Assembly: GCF_007362955.1 (NCBI RefSeq)
Contig: NZ_CP041696.1
Location: 4,898,001-4,962,000 of the forward strand
DNA from: Lysinibacillus fusiformis
Lineage (GTDB): Bacteria; Bacillota; Bacilli; Bacillales_A; Planococcaceae
Direction: 5' to 3'
DNA length: 64,000 nt
Translations under genes and position numbers: made by a program
Part shown: positions 8,464 through 15,650 of the stretch, piece after piece
Numbering within the stretch: the first letter of the stretch is position 1
Layout: each line of letters begins with the position of its first letter
Notes under the pieces: generated by a model
The model's input: the letters and a program-made list of their open reading frames with translations, nothing else
Told to the model about the DNA's origin: nothing
Databases searched by the model: none

Positions 8464-8949
8464 TTATTTACTGAAATGAGAAGCAAGACCCCGTCCGATT
8501 AGGTTTGCAGAAACAGGCTTTATGCCAATTTCTCTTGCCCAAATAGATAATTGTCCTATATGGTGAATTTCATGTGCAATAATATGGCGCATGATTTCCC
8601 CCCAAGTATCCGTCACAATTCTTCCATCCGCTAAAGTATCGTAAAATAAATGATTCTCCATACTGGCATCCCACTCGTTCACAAATTTTTCTACTTCTAA
8701 ATGATATTCAGCTTCCAATTTCCGAACCTTTTTTAAGTTTTTAAATCCATCAAAACTCTCCTGAAAATCAGTTTTACCTTGTAAGAGACGTATCCAACTC
8801 CATTCGACATCAACTATATGGAAAAGTGTATGCAATATACTTCCCATTCCACCTGTTCGGTTTTGTAAAAGTTCTTCTTCACTCAACTCTTCACACCACC
8901 GAAACCAATCTTCTCTGACCATCCAGTTATATTTAAAGAATAATTGCAA
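8464..8949 (-). CDS. DinB family protein
   Basis: A 161-residue four-helix-bundle protein of the DinB/YfiT-like superfamily: start FFKYNWMVREDWFRWCEEL, then ILHTLFHIVDVEWSWIRLL with the first metal histidine, and the C-terminal IIAHEIHHIGQLSIWAREIG with the H-x3-H pair. Members bind metal and many are thiol-dependent (bacillithiol) transferases; activity here is unknown. Start is TTG 8949 with GGGGGAG about seven bases upstream; the next ATG is nine codons in and would cut the first helix. Confidence 0.8.
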   Translation of the reverse strand: MQLFFKYNWMVREDWFRWCEELSEEELLQNRTGGMGSILHTLFHIVDVEWSWIRLLQGKTDFQESFDGFKNLKKVRKLEAEYHLEVEKFVNEWDASMENHLFYDTLADGRIVTDTWGEIMRHIIAHEIHHIGQLSIWAREIGIKPVSANLIGRGLASHFSK

Positions 8950-9623
8950 AAAAGCTCCCCCTTATAAAAAATGATTGAGTTCTGTAAATAATTTAACAGC
9001 AATTTACTCCTTCTTCATATATAGTTAAAATTCCTTCCCCAATTAACCTTCTTCGATGACTTCATAAAACCACGTTGCAATGATTGCATAGCTAATTTCA
9101 ATAACAATAATTGATGTAAAAGCTTTGTTGTTCACCATTAATCATAACTTGCATCCTCTAAGCGCACAGAATGGATATGTTTAATTGAAATACGTGTCAT
9201 CTCTTTATCATTTCTAGTATTAGTTCACGTCATCTTAGTGCAAATGCTCTCTCAGAACGTCCATAGTGCCTTTAACCAGACACCTTTAGTAAAATCAATG
9301 TCCGATGATGATATTTCAATGATTTCTACCATTCAATTTTATCATTTCATCTGAATAGTATCTTTCTGACATGATCCTCATATAGTTCAGTTACCCAATA
9401 TGACTTCGCCGTATTAGGTGTTTCTACTACGGTATTATGTCTTGGTATATAGGTTCACCTTTGTTTACAGATTTTCTTTTGATAAATTTTCTACTAATCA
9501 ATCCACACATTTCTTTTATTTATAGAAACATGATTAATAAGACTAGAGAATGTAACAGCGTACTGCATATTATAAAATGTAATCTGCAGATTATAAATCT
9601 TTAACCGAGGAGGTGAATATTAC
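8950..9623. other. gene-poor stretch with decayed coding traces
   Basis: No intact gene. On the minus strand short coherent pieces such as VVETPNTAKSYWVTELYEDH (about 9360-9430) and TRISIKHIHSVRLEDASYD (about 9137-9195) suggest a broken gene of unknown kind. The last 60 bases hold the promoter region of the gene at 9624. Confidence 0.35.
9566..9574 (+). promoter_or_regulatory. sigma-K-like -10 element
   Basis: CATATTATA fits CATANNNTA, the -10 of mother-cell sigma-K promoters, 50 bases before the start at 9624. No well-spaced -35 AC was found, and AT-rich DNA gives this pattern by chance, so it is only suggestive. Confidence 0.25.
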
Positions 9624-9965
9624 ATGCCTTTAACTACTGGTCCAATTGAAAATTCAGGAAATCTACCAGCTAATGCTGCTAGCGTTCGTATCAAAGTTCT
9701 CAATCTCACTGGAGGTTTACTAACTGGAGTAGTCCGAGTTTTTAGACTTAACGGTACAAGACAATTACTATCAACAACTGCTTTTGCAGCAAATGCTAAT
9801 GCTTCTACTTTTGTAACTCCAGGTGTAGGAGGTGCGTTTCAATATGAAGTTGAAATCGCTCCAAATCAAACTGGTGGATTATATAGCGTTTACGGACGAA
9901 CAGCATCAGGTGTTATCATTGATGCCCAACGGTTTGTGAACTCAGAATTAACACAGATTCTATAA
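9624..9965 (+). CDS. beta-rich protein, possibly spore surface
   Basis: A 113-residue protein without signal peptide, cysteines or membrane segment. It begins MPLTTGPIENSGNLPANAAS and alternates hydrophobic and small polar residues (VRIKVLNLTGGLLTGVVRVF, FQYEVEIAPNQTGGLYSVYG), pointing to a beta sandwich of the kind seen in small spore appendage or exosporium proteins of Bacillus (for example DUF3992-like), although no specific family can be claimed. AGGAGGTG lies eight bases before the ATG and a terminator follows at 9998, so it is a single-gene unit. A sigma-K-like -10 lies upstream. Confidence 0.65.
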   Translation: MPLTTGPIENSGNLPANAASVRIKVLNLTGGLLTGVVRVFRLNGTRQLLSTTAFAANANASTFVTPGVGGAFQYEVEIAPNQTGGLYSVYGRTASGVIIDAQRFVNSELTQIL

Positions 9966-9997
9966 TTTTAAAAACAGATTTTAACGGTTAAAATCGT

Positions 9998-10027
9998 AAA
10001 AGCCTTATACTCAGTTATAAGGCTTTT
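9998..10027 (+). terminator. terminator
   Basis: AAAAGCCTTATA/TATAAGGCTTTT stem with a 6-base loop, followed by CATTTTC. A second hairpin, GATTTTAAC/GTTAAAATC, precedes it at 9978-9996. Confidence 0.75.
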
Positions 10028-10339
10028 CATTTTCATCCATTTACCTCCAACATGTCTCCCCTATAGCACAATATCCTTCAAATATTCACTTAGCCCACCT
10101 GCACAAATTACTAATCTGTTCAAGCTTTTTCCTAATACTTTTCAACTGCCAATATACCCTACACCCTCTGCATTTTTTAGTAGAATCATAGGCTTTACGT
10201 TTCAGACATCCTTTGCAATGGAAGGTTGGGGTTGTTACACAACTGAAAATAGATTATTATATTCATCAAAATTTATTATTTACTTTATTTTCCGCTTCCA
10301 ATAAAATGTGAATATATACATATAAAAGGAGTAATTAAC
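10028..10339. other. intergenic, nothing recognised
   Basis: About 310 bases between the terminator and the next small gene. No frame with a ribosome site, no hairpin of note; only the AAAGGAG ribosome site of the following gene. Confidence 0.4.
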
Positions 10340-10531
10340 ATGAATCCATGGATACAGGCCATTCTGGGTGTAGTCATAATATTTGGCTTCAGTTTAACAT
10401 TGAATCAATTGATGGAACCTGGTATTTTAAGCACTTTATTAAAAGGCTTAGTTATTTCAATTGTAATACTTGTGAATAATTTCAATTACAATAAAAATAC
10501 CGAACACAAAATAGACCAAGACAGCCATTAA
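10340..10531 (+). CDS. small membrane protein, unknown
   Basis: A 63-residue protein with two hydrophobic segments (about 5-23 IQAILGVVIIFGFSLTL and 32-47 LLKGLVISIVILVNN) and a polar C-terminal tail (KNTEHKIDQDSH). AAAGGAG lies about eight bases before the ATG. It faces a minus-strand 32-codon membrane peptide across a shared bidirectional terminator at 10549-10568. Not recognised. The compact two-helix form is compatible with a stress peptide, a holin-like protein or a regulator of a membrane enzyme. Confidence 0.6.
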   Translation: MNPWIQAILGVVIIFGFSLTLNQLMEPGILSTLLKGLVISIVILVNNFNYNKNTEHKIDQDSH

Positions 10532-10548
10532 GCTTCAAGGCTAAATAA

Positions 10549-10568
10549 AAACATCCCAAAGGATGTTT
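10549..10568. terminator. bidirectional terminator between convergent small genes
   Basis: AAACATCC/GGATGTTT stem with a CAAA loop; T-rich on both sides (TTTCATTCTTT on plus, TTTTTATTTAG on minus). Confidence 0.65.
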
Positions 10569-10666
10569 CATTCTTTACCAATATCACTATCTTTTTTAAT
10601 AGTTCTAAAGGAAATATAAATTGCTATCCATGAACACAAAGCTGCATTTAAAGTCACAAAAAACAT
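10568..10666 (-). CDS. 32-residue membrane peptide, unknown
   Basis: On the minus strand GGGGAGG lies four bases before an ATG opening MFFVTLNAALCSWIAIYISF followed by RTIKKDSDIGKE. The first 20 residues form a single membrane helix, the rest is a charged tail. It ends in the bidirectional terminator it shares with the convergent 63-residue membrane protein. Size, topology and ribosome site suggest a real small gene; no family is known to me. It could also be one half of a type I-like peptide pair, which is speculation. Confidence 0.5.
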   Translation of the reverse strand: MFFVTLNAALCSWIAIYISFRTIKKDSDIGKE

Positions 10667-10717
10667 TATACCTCCCCTTCATGTTGATAAGCACCACCAA
10701 AGGGCGTAATCAATTCT

Positions 10718-10789
10718 TGCTGTAGCGTTTACAAACGCTCCGGCTTTTTTATGTTACAATTTACATAAAATACATAACGAGGTATTTAA
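10718..10789 (+). repeat. hairpin/promoter module, copy A
   Basis: A repeated module: a hairpin GTAGCGTTTACAAACGCT followed by a T tract, then an extended -10 TGTTACAAT and the leader ATTTACATAA...CATAACGAGGT that carries the ribosome site of the next frame. Other copies are at 11261-11332, 22881-22915 (hairpin half only) and 29459-29510 (promoter half only). Confidence 0.6.
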
Positions 10790-11025
10790 ATGGACATATT
10801 TTCAGGTTTATCGCTTGGTGGTAGTCTGCTATATTTCATTCCACCATTGATACTACTACCTGTTGTTATGGTAGCTTATGATGCGACTCACAAAGTGTTA
10901 TTAAAAAAATTTTGCCGACTAAAGTTTATAATTTCTTAATTGGTTCTATTGCTCTTCTCGGTTTCTTTATCTGGGCTATTCCAATAGATATGGGGTTCTA
11001 TGAATTCTTTAGAGCGATATTATAA
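10790..11025 (+). pseudogene. small membrane protein broken by a one-base deletion in an A run
   Basis: From ATG 10790 (GAGGT upstream) the frame reads MDIFSGLSLGGSLLYFIPPL and LILLPVVMVAYDATHKVLLKK, then goes out of frame at a run of seven A (about 10903-10909). In the next frame it continues ILPTKVYNFLIGSIALLGFF and IWAIPIDMGFYEFFRAIL to TAA 11023-11025. A second copy at 23055-23278 supports the joined reading. It would be a two-helix membrane protein of about 78 residues. Either a true deletion or a slip site; terminator GAGCGAT/ATCGCTC overlaps its end (11012-11031). Family unknown. Confidence 0.6.
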
Positions 11026-11260
11026 TCGCTCTTTGTTCTGTTTCAAAGGCATTGAACTAGACAAATCTTTTCCGATTTTATCCGGCATTATCTAGAATAG
11101 TATTCCTTATCGTTTTTAGGAGGTATTTAAATGGGTGCTTTTTAGATGCTGCTTGATTGCCTTGTTCAACTGATAACAATTTAATCCCGCCTGTGTTGTA
11201 TTAATTTTCCAATACTGGTATAATGCAATTGAACACGCATAAAGGGAAACCTTTAATCTG

Positions 11261-11332
11261 CTGTAGCGTTTACAAACGCTACAGCTTTTTTTGTGTTAAA
11301 ATTTACATAATTTTCATAATGAGGTGCATTAA
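11261..11332 (+). repeat. hairpin/promoter module, copy B
   Basis: GTAGCGTTTACAAACGCTAC hairpin with TTTTTTT tail, then extended -10 TGTTAAAAT and the leader with GAGGTGCATTAA before ATG 11333. About 50 bases upstream TGGTATAATGC is a good promoter -10, so a short RNA of roughly 75 bases ending at the hairpin is possible. Confidence 0.55.
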
Positions 11333-11536
11333 ATGACATTTATCAGAAAATACTTATATATTTTTTACTTTTTAATTTTATTCTTACTTTTTTCGATCCA
11401 GGATTATTTTAGAAACGATAATTGGGATTTGCGAGGAAATTTTTTTAATTCTTTATTTGCAACAATTATATATGCATTTTTAACATGGGCATTGGATAGT
11501 AAAAAAGATGAAAAGAAAAAACATATTGATCAGTAG
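11333..11536 (+). CDS. small membrane protein, unknown
   Basis: A 67-residue protein with an N-terminal membrane helix (about 5-22, YLYIFYFLILFLLFSIQ), a short polar turn (YFRNDNWDLRGN), a second helix (about 38-53, FFNSLFATIIYAFLTW) and a lysine-rich tail. GAGGTGC lies about seven bases upstream. It is driven by copy B of the repeated hairpin/promoter module, as is the broken protein at 10790, although the two proteins are not alike in sequence. Not recognised. Confidence 0.6.
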   Translation: MTFIRKYLYIFYFLILFLLFSIQDYFRNDNWDLRGNFFNSLFATIIYAFLTWALDSKKDEKKKHIDQ

Positions 11537-11560
11537 TAACGAAAATTTCTCACCATATTC

Positions 11561-12085
11561 TTACTTTATTAGAGAATAAATATTAGTGTTAAATGGAACA
11601 TTATTCTGGTGCATATAATTTTTTAATATGCCTTCTTTTTCAAAGCCTGCTTTTGTTAATAGCTTGTTTGAAGCATCATTTTCGGTAAAAACAATTGCTC
11701 CTATACGTACTAAATCCAGCTCTTGAAAGCCAAATGAGATTACTCTATTAACGGCCTCCAGCGCATACCCTTTTCCCCAACTTTCTGGAAAAAGTGCATA
11801 GCTTATTTCAGCTCTTTTATGCTCAGTTGACCATTCTTGAAAACCAATAGTACCAATTATACCTTCTTGCCCTTTTAATTCAATTCCCCATTTAATGCCA
11901 CGCTTTTCATCAAAGTTCCTTGAAAAATCATTAATTATTTGCTTAACTTGATCTAAACTAGTCAATGGGTTCTGCCCATAATGACGTAATACATCAGGAT
12001 TAGAAAAGCAATTTAAAATAGCTTGGGCGTCATTAACGGTAAGTTCTCTTAACACTAATCGATCAGTGTTTAAAATAGGAAACAT
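11561..12085 (-). CDS. RimJ/RimL-type GNAT acetyltransferase
   Basis: A 174-residue GNAT of the RimJ/RimL (ribosomal-protein serine/alanine N-acetyltransferase-like) type: MFPILNTDRLVLRELTVNDA, the acetyl-CoA loop FPESWGKGYALEAVNRVISF, and FTENDASNKLLTKAGFEKEG at the C-terminus. Start is ATG 12085, preceded by GAGGTGG; the frame runs 12 codons further up without a ribosome site. Similar in layout to the acetyltransferase at 14306. Substrate unknown. Confidence 0.85.
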   Translation of the reverse strand: MFPILNTDRLVLRELTVNDAQAILNCFSNPDVLRHYGQNPLTSLDQVKQIINDFSRNFDEKRGIKWGIELKGQEGIIGTIGFQEWSTEHKRAEISYALFPESWGKGYALEAVNRVISFGFQELDLVRIGAIVFTENDASNKLLTKAGFEKEGILKNYMHQNNVPFNTNIYSLIK

Positions 12086-12154
12086 TTTGCCACCTCTTCC
12101 AAGTAAGTTATATTTACACATTTTAAATCAAATGAATGAGGATTTCATTACTTA

Positions 12155-12270
12155 TTTATCTCGTCGTTGCTGTATTGTCGATACAAACCAAACGATCAGT
12201 TGTCATAGAATAAATTCCTACAAATGTGAAACTTGAATAATGCCTTCTTTAACAGCCTGTGTATTGTTTT
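12155..12270 (-). pseudogene. decayed small protein gene, copy 2
   Basis: Nucleotide-level relative of 8169-8290: both carry the plus-strand order CGTTGCTG, ATTGT, GAT-CAAACGATC and GAATAA..CCTTC-T-ACAGCCTGT (or ACTGCCTGT). On the minus strand it reads QAVKEGIIQVSHL then a stop, and the following part is out of frame. No intact product possible. Confidence 0.35.
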
Positions 12271-12292
12271 ATCATAGATTGTTGCTGTTAAT

Positions 12293-12346
12293 ACATAAAG
12301 ACAGAGTTAATCTACAATATATGCGTAGAATCAACTCTGTCTTTAT
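12293..12346. repeat. dispersed palindrome, copy 2
   Basis: CATAAAG-ACAGAGTT...AACTCTGT-CTTTATG with an inner CTAC/GTAG pair; the same block order as the palindrome at 1058-1093 but with longer arms. In gene-free DNA. Confidence 0.5.
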
Positions 12347-12472
12347 GTTTTGATCTTTCGTAAATTTCAAATGTTTCACTAAAGCAGCTGTTTGTTTAAG
12401 TAGATTTATTTACAAACTTGTTCTTTTTCCCACTCATATATTACAGGCATGCTGCCCCGATTGTTACATAAA

Positions 12473-12507
12473 AAAGGCTTCCTACTATTTAAGGAAAGCA
12501 GCCTTTA
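12473..12507 (-). terminator. terminator of the methyltransferase gene
   Basis: AAAGGCT...AGCCTTT with TCC/GGA inside; on the minus strand followed by TTTTTTATG. Twenty-seven bases past the stop at 12534. Confidence 0.65.
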
Positions 12508-12533
12508 GCATAACTACATTCTCCTAACAATTA

Positions 12534-13169
12534 CTATCCTACTATTTCTTTCTTACATTTTACCATTATAAATGTAAAAGGGGGTTTATTTTCCATATTC
12601 TTATGCGGCTCAACGATTTCCGAAAATTCTATCAGTCCATATTTTCCAAACTCTTGTTTTATCGAGTCGGAATCATAAAAAAACATTTTTACACCTTCCA
12701 TTATTTCGAAATAGTCTTTCCCCAGTTGTTTGCCCTTTCCAAACATTGGGGCTTCTTTTGAAATAGTAGTAAAAATCATATATCCGTTTGGCTTTAACTG
12801 ATTATAGCAATCTTTAATAAGCTTCTCTCTCTCGTGATTATTCAATAAGTGAATAAGTGCATAACAAAATATACCGTCATAAAGTTTGTGATCAAATGGC
12901 ATATCCGTTACTGAACCATGAGAAATATTAATATTAAGCCCATTTTGCCTTGCCAATTCAATCGCTGTATTTGAAATTTCAATACCTGAAACCTCTATGC
13001 CGTTGTCAATAAAAACCTTTGCATTTCTACCATATCCAATACCAGGTATCAATATATCCTTAACTCCCTTTTCAAGGAAAAAGTCCTTTGTCAAGATGGC
13101 GGAATCTGAAGGTTCAAATCCCCACATCATTTGATTTTCTATAAAACTTGATTCCCAAAATTCTGTCAT
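12534..13169 (-). CDS. class I SAM-dependent methyltransferase
   Basis: A 211-residue Rossmann-fold methyltransferase. Motif I reads KDILIPGIGYGRNAKVFIDN, the acidic end of strand 2 is in GIEVSGIEISNTAIELARQ, the adenine-site aspartate in GSVTDMPF, and motif IV in YDGIFCYALIHLL. It resembles the small TehB/thiopurine-type methyltransferases of Bacillus. AAAGGGGATTGCGGT precedes ATG 13169. The acceptor is unknown. Stands alone with its own terminator. Confidence 0.85.
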   Translation of the reverse strand: MTEFWESSFIENQMMWGFEPSDSAILTKDFFLEKGVKDILIPGIGYGRNAKVFIDNGIEVSGIEISNTAIELARQNGLNINISHGSVTDMPFDHKLYDGIFCYALIHLLNNHEREKLIKDCYNQLKPNGYMIFTTISKEAPMFGKGKQLGKDYFEIMEGVKMFFYDSDSIKQEFGKYGLIEFSEIVEPHKNMENKPPFTFIMVKCKKEIVG

Positions 13170-13244
13170 ACCGCAATCCCCTTTACAAATATTAGCTCTT
13201 TTTCTTAAAAATCTGCTGTTTTTGTATAAGCATAGGTTACATTT

Positions 13245-13315
13245 ATTCCTTATTCAACTATTCTGCCTCGTTAGTTGAATAGTGACAATCTTTTAGAAAA
13301 CAGCCTTTATCTTTA
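13245..13315. repeat. short dispersed intergenic repeat (one of several copies)
   Basis: TTCAACTATTCTGCC-TCGTTAGTTGAATA followed by ATCTTTTAGAAAACAGCC. Related copies, more or less complete, lie near 317-372, 1730-1785, 4250-4275, 5435-5460 and 16955-16995. TTCAACTA and TAGTTGAA can pair, so the left half is a small hairpin. Confidence 0.45.
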
Positions 13316-13555
13316 ACTAGGATTTTTAAATCGGATGGCAGGAACACCTTTCATCGAAACCTCTAACCCCAGAGTAGCTCGACCACTCTCAATAGCGCCA
13401 ATCATTGCTACCGAACAGCCAACTTTCTTTTCTAGCTGTACTTGTGATAGCTTTCTTTCAACAATCATCCGTTCACGCTTAGCCCCTTTCAAATTTCTAA
13501 ACTCATCGGACGATAACGAATCTTTTCGTTTCTTCTTGCACTTTGGCCTTGTCAT
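13313..13555 (-). CDS. XRE-family HTH protein, C-terminus possibly altered
   Basis: Eighty residues; the first 30 are basic (MTRPKCKKKRKDS), followed by the HTH: RNLKGAKRERMIVERKLSQV, QLEKKVGCSVAMIGAIESGR and ATLGLEVSM. XRE domains usually continue with a fifth helix such as KISKALGVSLDDLF, but here the frame ends GVPAIRFKNPS, so the end looks replaced or truncated. Start is ATG 13555 with AGGAGG nine bases upstream. It overlaps, in another frame, the end of a second XRE fragment (13503-13667), so two tandem regulators once lay here. Confidence 0.55.
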   Translation of the reverse strand: MTRPKCKKKRKDSLSSDEFRNLKGAKRERMIVERKLSQVQLEKKVGCSVAMIGAIESGRATLGLEVSMKGVPAIRFKNPS

Positions 13556-13667
13556 ACTCCATCCCCTCCTTGTTACCTCCTCTGAAATCATCCAAACTTA
13601 CTTCTAAAGCAGCTGCGAGTTTACACATAATTTTGTATGTTGGATTTGGACTTTCACTATTTTCAAT
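13503..13667 (-). pseudogene. C-terminal fragment of a second XRE-type HTH protein
   Basis: The minus strand reads IENSESPNPTYKIMCKLAAA then LEVSLDDFRGGNKEGMEYD, the second half of an XRE domain, ending at TGA 13503-13505. The first half is missing: at about 13668 the sequence switches to an SLH-domain fragment on the other strand. The end overlaps the next XRE gene by some 50 bases. Confidence 0.6.
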
Positions 13668-13732
13668 CTACTGTCGAAGCAGGTATTATTAACGGTTATA
13701 ACGACGGCACATTTAAACCTGAGAATAACTTT
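13668..13732 (+). pseudogene. about 60-bp SLH-domain fragment
   Basis: The plus strand reads TVEAGIINGYNDGTFKPENN, the highly typical GIINGYNDGTFKPE core of S-layer-homology domains. It is wedged between a beheaded XRE gene and a small gene whose last codons (KSYSQV) come from this piece read backwards. This is a recombination scar, not a gene. Confidence 0.65.
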
Positions 13733-13994
13733 TATGAAAATTCAAAATTGTATTATTTACCAAGTACTGACTTTTAGCGCCTTCATCAAATGATAAGTTG
13801 TCATCCATCCTAAAATGAAGATGTAACATGTTGTTAGCTTCTAATTGATCTAGGTATTCTAACTTGAACCAATGAGCATCCCCCTCAATTCCCTCCACTT
13901 TAGCACTAATGCCAATGGAAATGATTGTAACTACTAAATTCCGATATAATAAAAAGCCACAACTCGGAATGAGCGCGACTTTCAAAATATGCAT
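13713..13994 (-). CDS. hypothetical protein with replaced C-terminus
   Basis: A 93-codon frame: a hydrophobic start (MHILKVALIPSCGFLLYRNL, VVTIISIGISAKV) and a polar part EGIEGDAHWFKLEYLDQLEA ... FRMDDNLSFDEGAKSQYLVN. Its ATG overlaps the stop of the upstream gene (TAATG), suggesting translational coupling. The final residues are encoded by the antisense of the SLH fragment at 13668-13732, so the original C-terminus is lost. Function unknown; it may be inactive. Confidence 0.4.
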   Translation of the reverse strand: MHILKVALIPSCGFLLYRNLVVTIISIGISAKVEGIEGDAHWFKLEYLDQLEANNMLHLHFRMDDNLSFDEGAKSQYLVNNTILNFHKSYSQV

Positions 13995-14206
13995 TATAAT
14001 TCTTCTAAGTAAATTGTCACTAGGATGCTGTTTGAGCTGTAAGTAAAAGCTTTTTCACTTACGGCCCTATATTTATCATCAATATTAACGACATCACCAA
14101 CGTTCGGAATCAAAGCTGATGATGTACCATTGATATCGTACGTCATAATTTCATCTCCGTTTTGTTCACAAAAACTGATAGTAATATGTTCTAAATTGCC
14201 TCTCAT
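13994..14206 (-). CDS. small hypothetical protein
   Basis: Seventy residues, beta-rich: MRGNLEHITISFCEQNGDEI, then VGDVVNIDDKYRAVSEKAFT and SILVTIYLEEL. The pattern GDVVxIDDKxYxV is common in small phage or accessory proteins with an SH3-like barrel. AAGGTGGTG lies upstream of ATG 14206, and the stop overlaps the ATG of the next gene. Not recognised. Confidence 0.5.
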   Translation of the reverse strand: MRGNLEHITISFCEQNGDEIMTYDINGTSSALIPNVGDVVNIDDKYRAVSEKAFTYSSNSILVTIYLEEL

Positions 14207-14305
14207 CTTTTAGCACCACCTTCTATACTCATTATAATAGTTATGGAAATAATTGCAATTATCATAAAAGCCACATCCGCTTGTAGATGAGTATAACTTT
14301 AAAGC

Positions 14306-14866
14306 TTACTTATATTCACTTTTTAATTGAGAGAAGATAGCAAGATCAACATATTTTCCATTTTCAAATTCATGTTGTCTTAATACGCCTTCTTTATAAA
14401 AATTCAATTTTTCTAACAATCTTATTGATGAGTGATTTGCTGGTTCAACTTTCGCTTCAATTTTATTTATATTCATCGTCATAAAGGCAAAATGCATGAT
14501 ACAGCCTAATGCCTCTTTCATAACGCCCTTCCCCCAAGAATTTGGATTTAGATCATATCCGATTTCTATACGATTATGAGCTCTTTCATAATTTAAAAAC
14601 CCACATGTTCCAATTACTTTATTGGACTCAACTTCTTCAATTACCCATCGTAAACCAGTCTGTTCTTTGAAAATTTTATCATACCAATTCAACTCATTGA
14701 CTGCATCTTCTATAGAAGTGAATGGAATGAAAGGCATATATTTAACCACTCTTTCATCTGAATAAAGTTCAAAAATATCATGACAATCATTTTCTACAGC
14801 TTTACGTAAAATGAAACGTTCAGTCTCAAATATAGGAAAATCAGTAAATACAAACTCTAAATCCAT
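14306..14866 (-). CDS. RimJ/RimL-type GNAT acetyltransferase
   Basis: A 186-residue GNAT: FETERFILRKAVENDCHDIF, RWVIEEVESNKVIGTCGFLN, the acetyl-CoA loop NPNSWGKGVMKEALGCIMHF and EPANHSSIRLLEKLNFYKEG. Two ATG codons are adjacent; the second (14866) gives better spacing to GGGG. Acts most likely on a protein N-terminus or a small amine. A second gene of the same subfamily is at 11561-12085, but the two differ clearly in sequence. Confidence 0.85.
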   Translation of the reverse strand: MDLEFVFTDFPIFETERFILRKAVENDCHDIFELYSDERVVKYMPFIPFTSIEDAVNELNWYDKIFKEQTGLRWVIEEVESNKVIGTCGFLNYERAHNRIEIGYDLNPNSWGKGVMKEALGCIMHFAFMTMNINKIEAKVEPANHSSIRLLEKLNFYKEGVLRQHEFENGKYVDLAIFSQLKSEYK

Positions 14867-14954
14867 CATAATCCCCTCTATTTCTTTAAATTAACAGCAT
14901 GTTACCACTATAGTAACATATACTTTAGAATTTTTTTAAAATTTCAAATACAAC

Positions 14955-14988
14955 AAAAGACACCCAGCTATTACACTGAGTGTCTTTT
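14955..14988. terminator. hairpin terminator
   Basis: AAAAGACAC-CAG/CTG-GTGTCTTTT stem with an 8-base loop, T-rich on both strands. No intact gene ends here; the integrase remnant begins 60 bases downstream. Confidence 0.5.
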
Positions 14989-15046
14989 CAAAGGAGACAT
15001 CCGATACGTCCGTTTGATATGCAATCCAAGAAGGTGGTGACAACTA

Positions 15047-15235
15047 ATGCATTTCGTGCAGTTCAACAAGACGACTGGGCGTTGTACAGGTGAGGAACCA
15101 CGTAATCCAGCCACAGATAAACGTCGCCAAATTACTCGTCGTGGTAAAAGCAAAGACGATGCAAGAAAAAAAGTCGAGAAAGTTATTGTCGAACTGAAAA
15201 AGCATATACCTTTCTACGAAAGAGACGTTCGATGA
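15047..15235 (+). pseudogene. N-terminal remnant of a tyrosine integrase (AP2-like arm-binding domain)
   Basis: Sixty-two codons containing EEPRNPATDKRRQITRRGKS followed by KDDARKKVEKVIVELKK, the start of Tn916/phage-type integrases where the AP2-like domain binds the arm sites. The frame stops after IPFYERDVR and no core-binding or catalytic domain follows, so only the start is left. It marks the former edge of an integrated element. Confidence 0.55.
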
Positions 15236-15528
15236 GTTTACCATTGAAACGGCACAGCCTTTTATACATTCCGCGAAAAACCCACCTCAACATCTAGGAA
15301 TGTTACCACAATGTCCAATAGCAATCCCCTCATTTACATATAATTAATAAGGGATAGCAATTAGCGAAATACTACCGCACGTGCTATTTGCTATTCTAAC
15401 TTTAATAAATGTAATATTTCACTCTCAAAATTACACCAAACTCAGCACTCTTTTTGCATTTCCCGCGTTCTCCAATTGGCTGTTTGGTGCCGTTTTCAAA
15501 ACAAAAGCCCTCAAAATGAAGGCTCATT

Positions 15529-15646
15529 GTTTTACGGGCAATCGAAGCATTCGCCCACATAACAGCAGTTTCAAGGTTTGTTAATTACTACAGATTTTTC
15601 GTGGCTGTTGGACATACTTCTTCAATCAAATACGCAAGCTCTTTCG
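15529..15646 (-). pseudogene. decayed phage protein with Acb2/Tad1-like hairpin
   Basis: The minus strand reads KELAYLIEEVCPTATKNL, two stops (TAG TAA), then LTNLETAVMWANASIARK in the same frame. Phage Acb2/Tad1-domain proteins have exactly this layout (…CP-x-SREKSLALTKLE-x-AxxWANAAIAR). The two stops rule out a product. Phage remnant. Confidence 0.5.
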
Positions 15647-15650
15647 CCTA

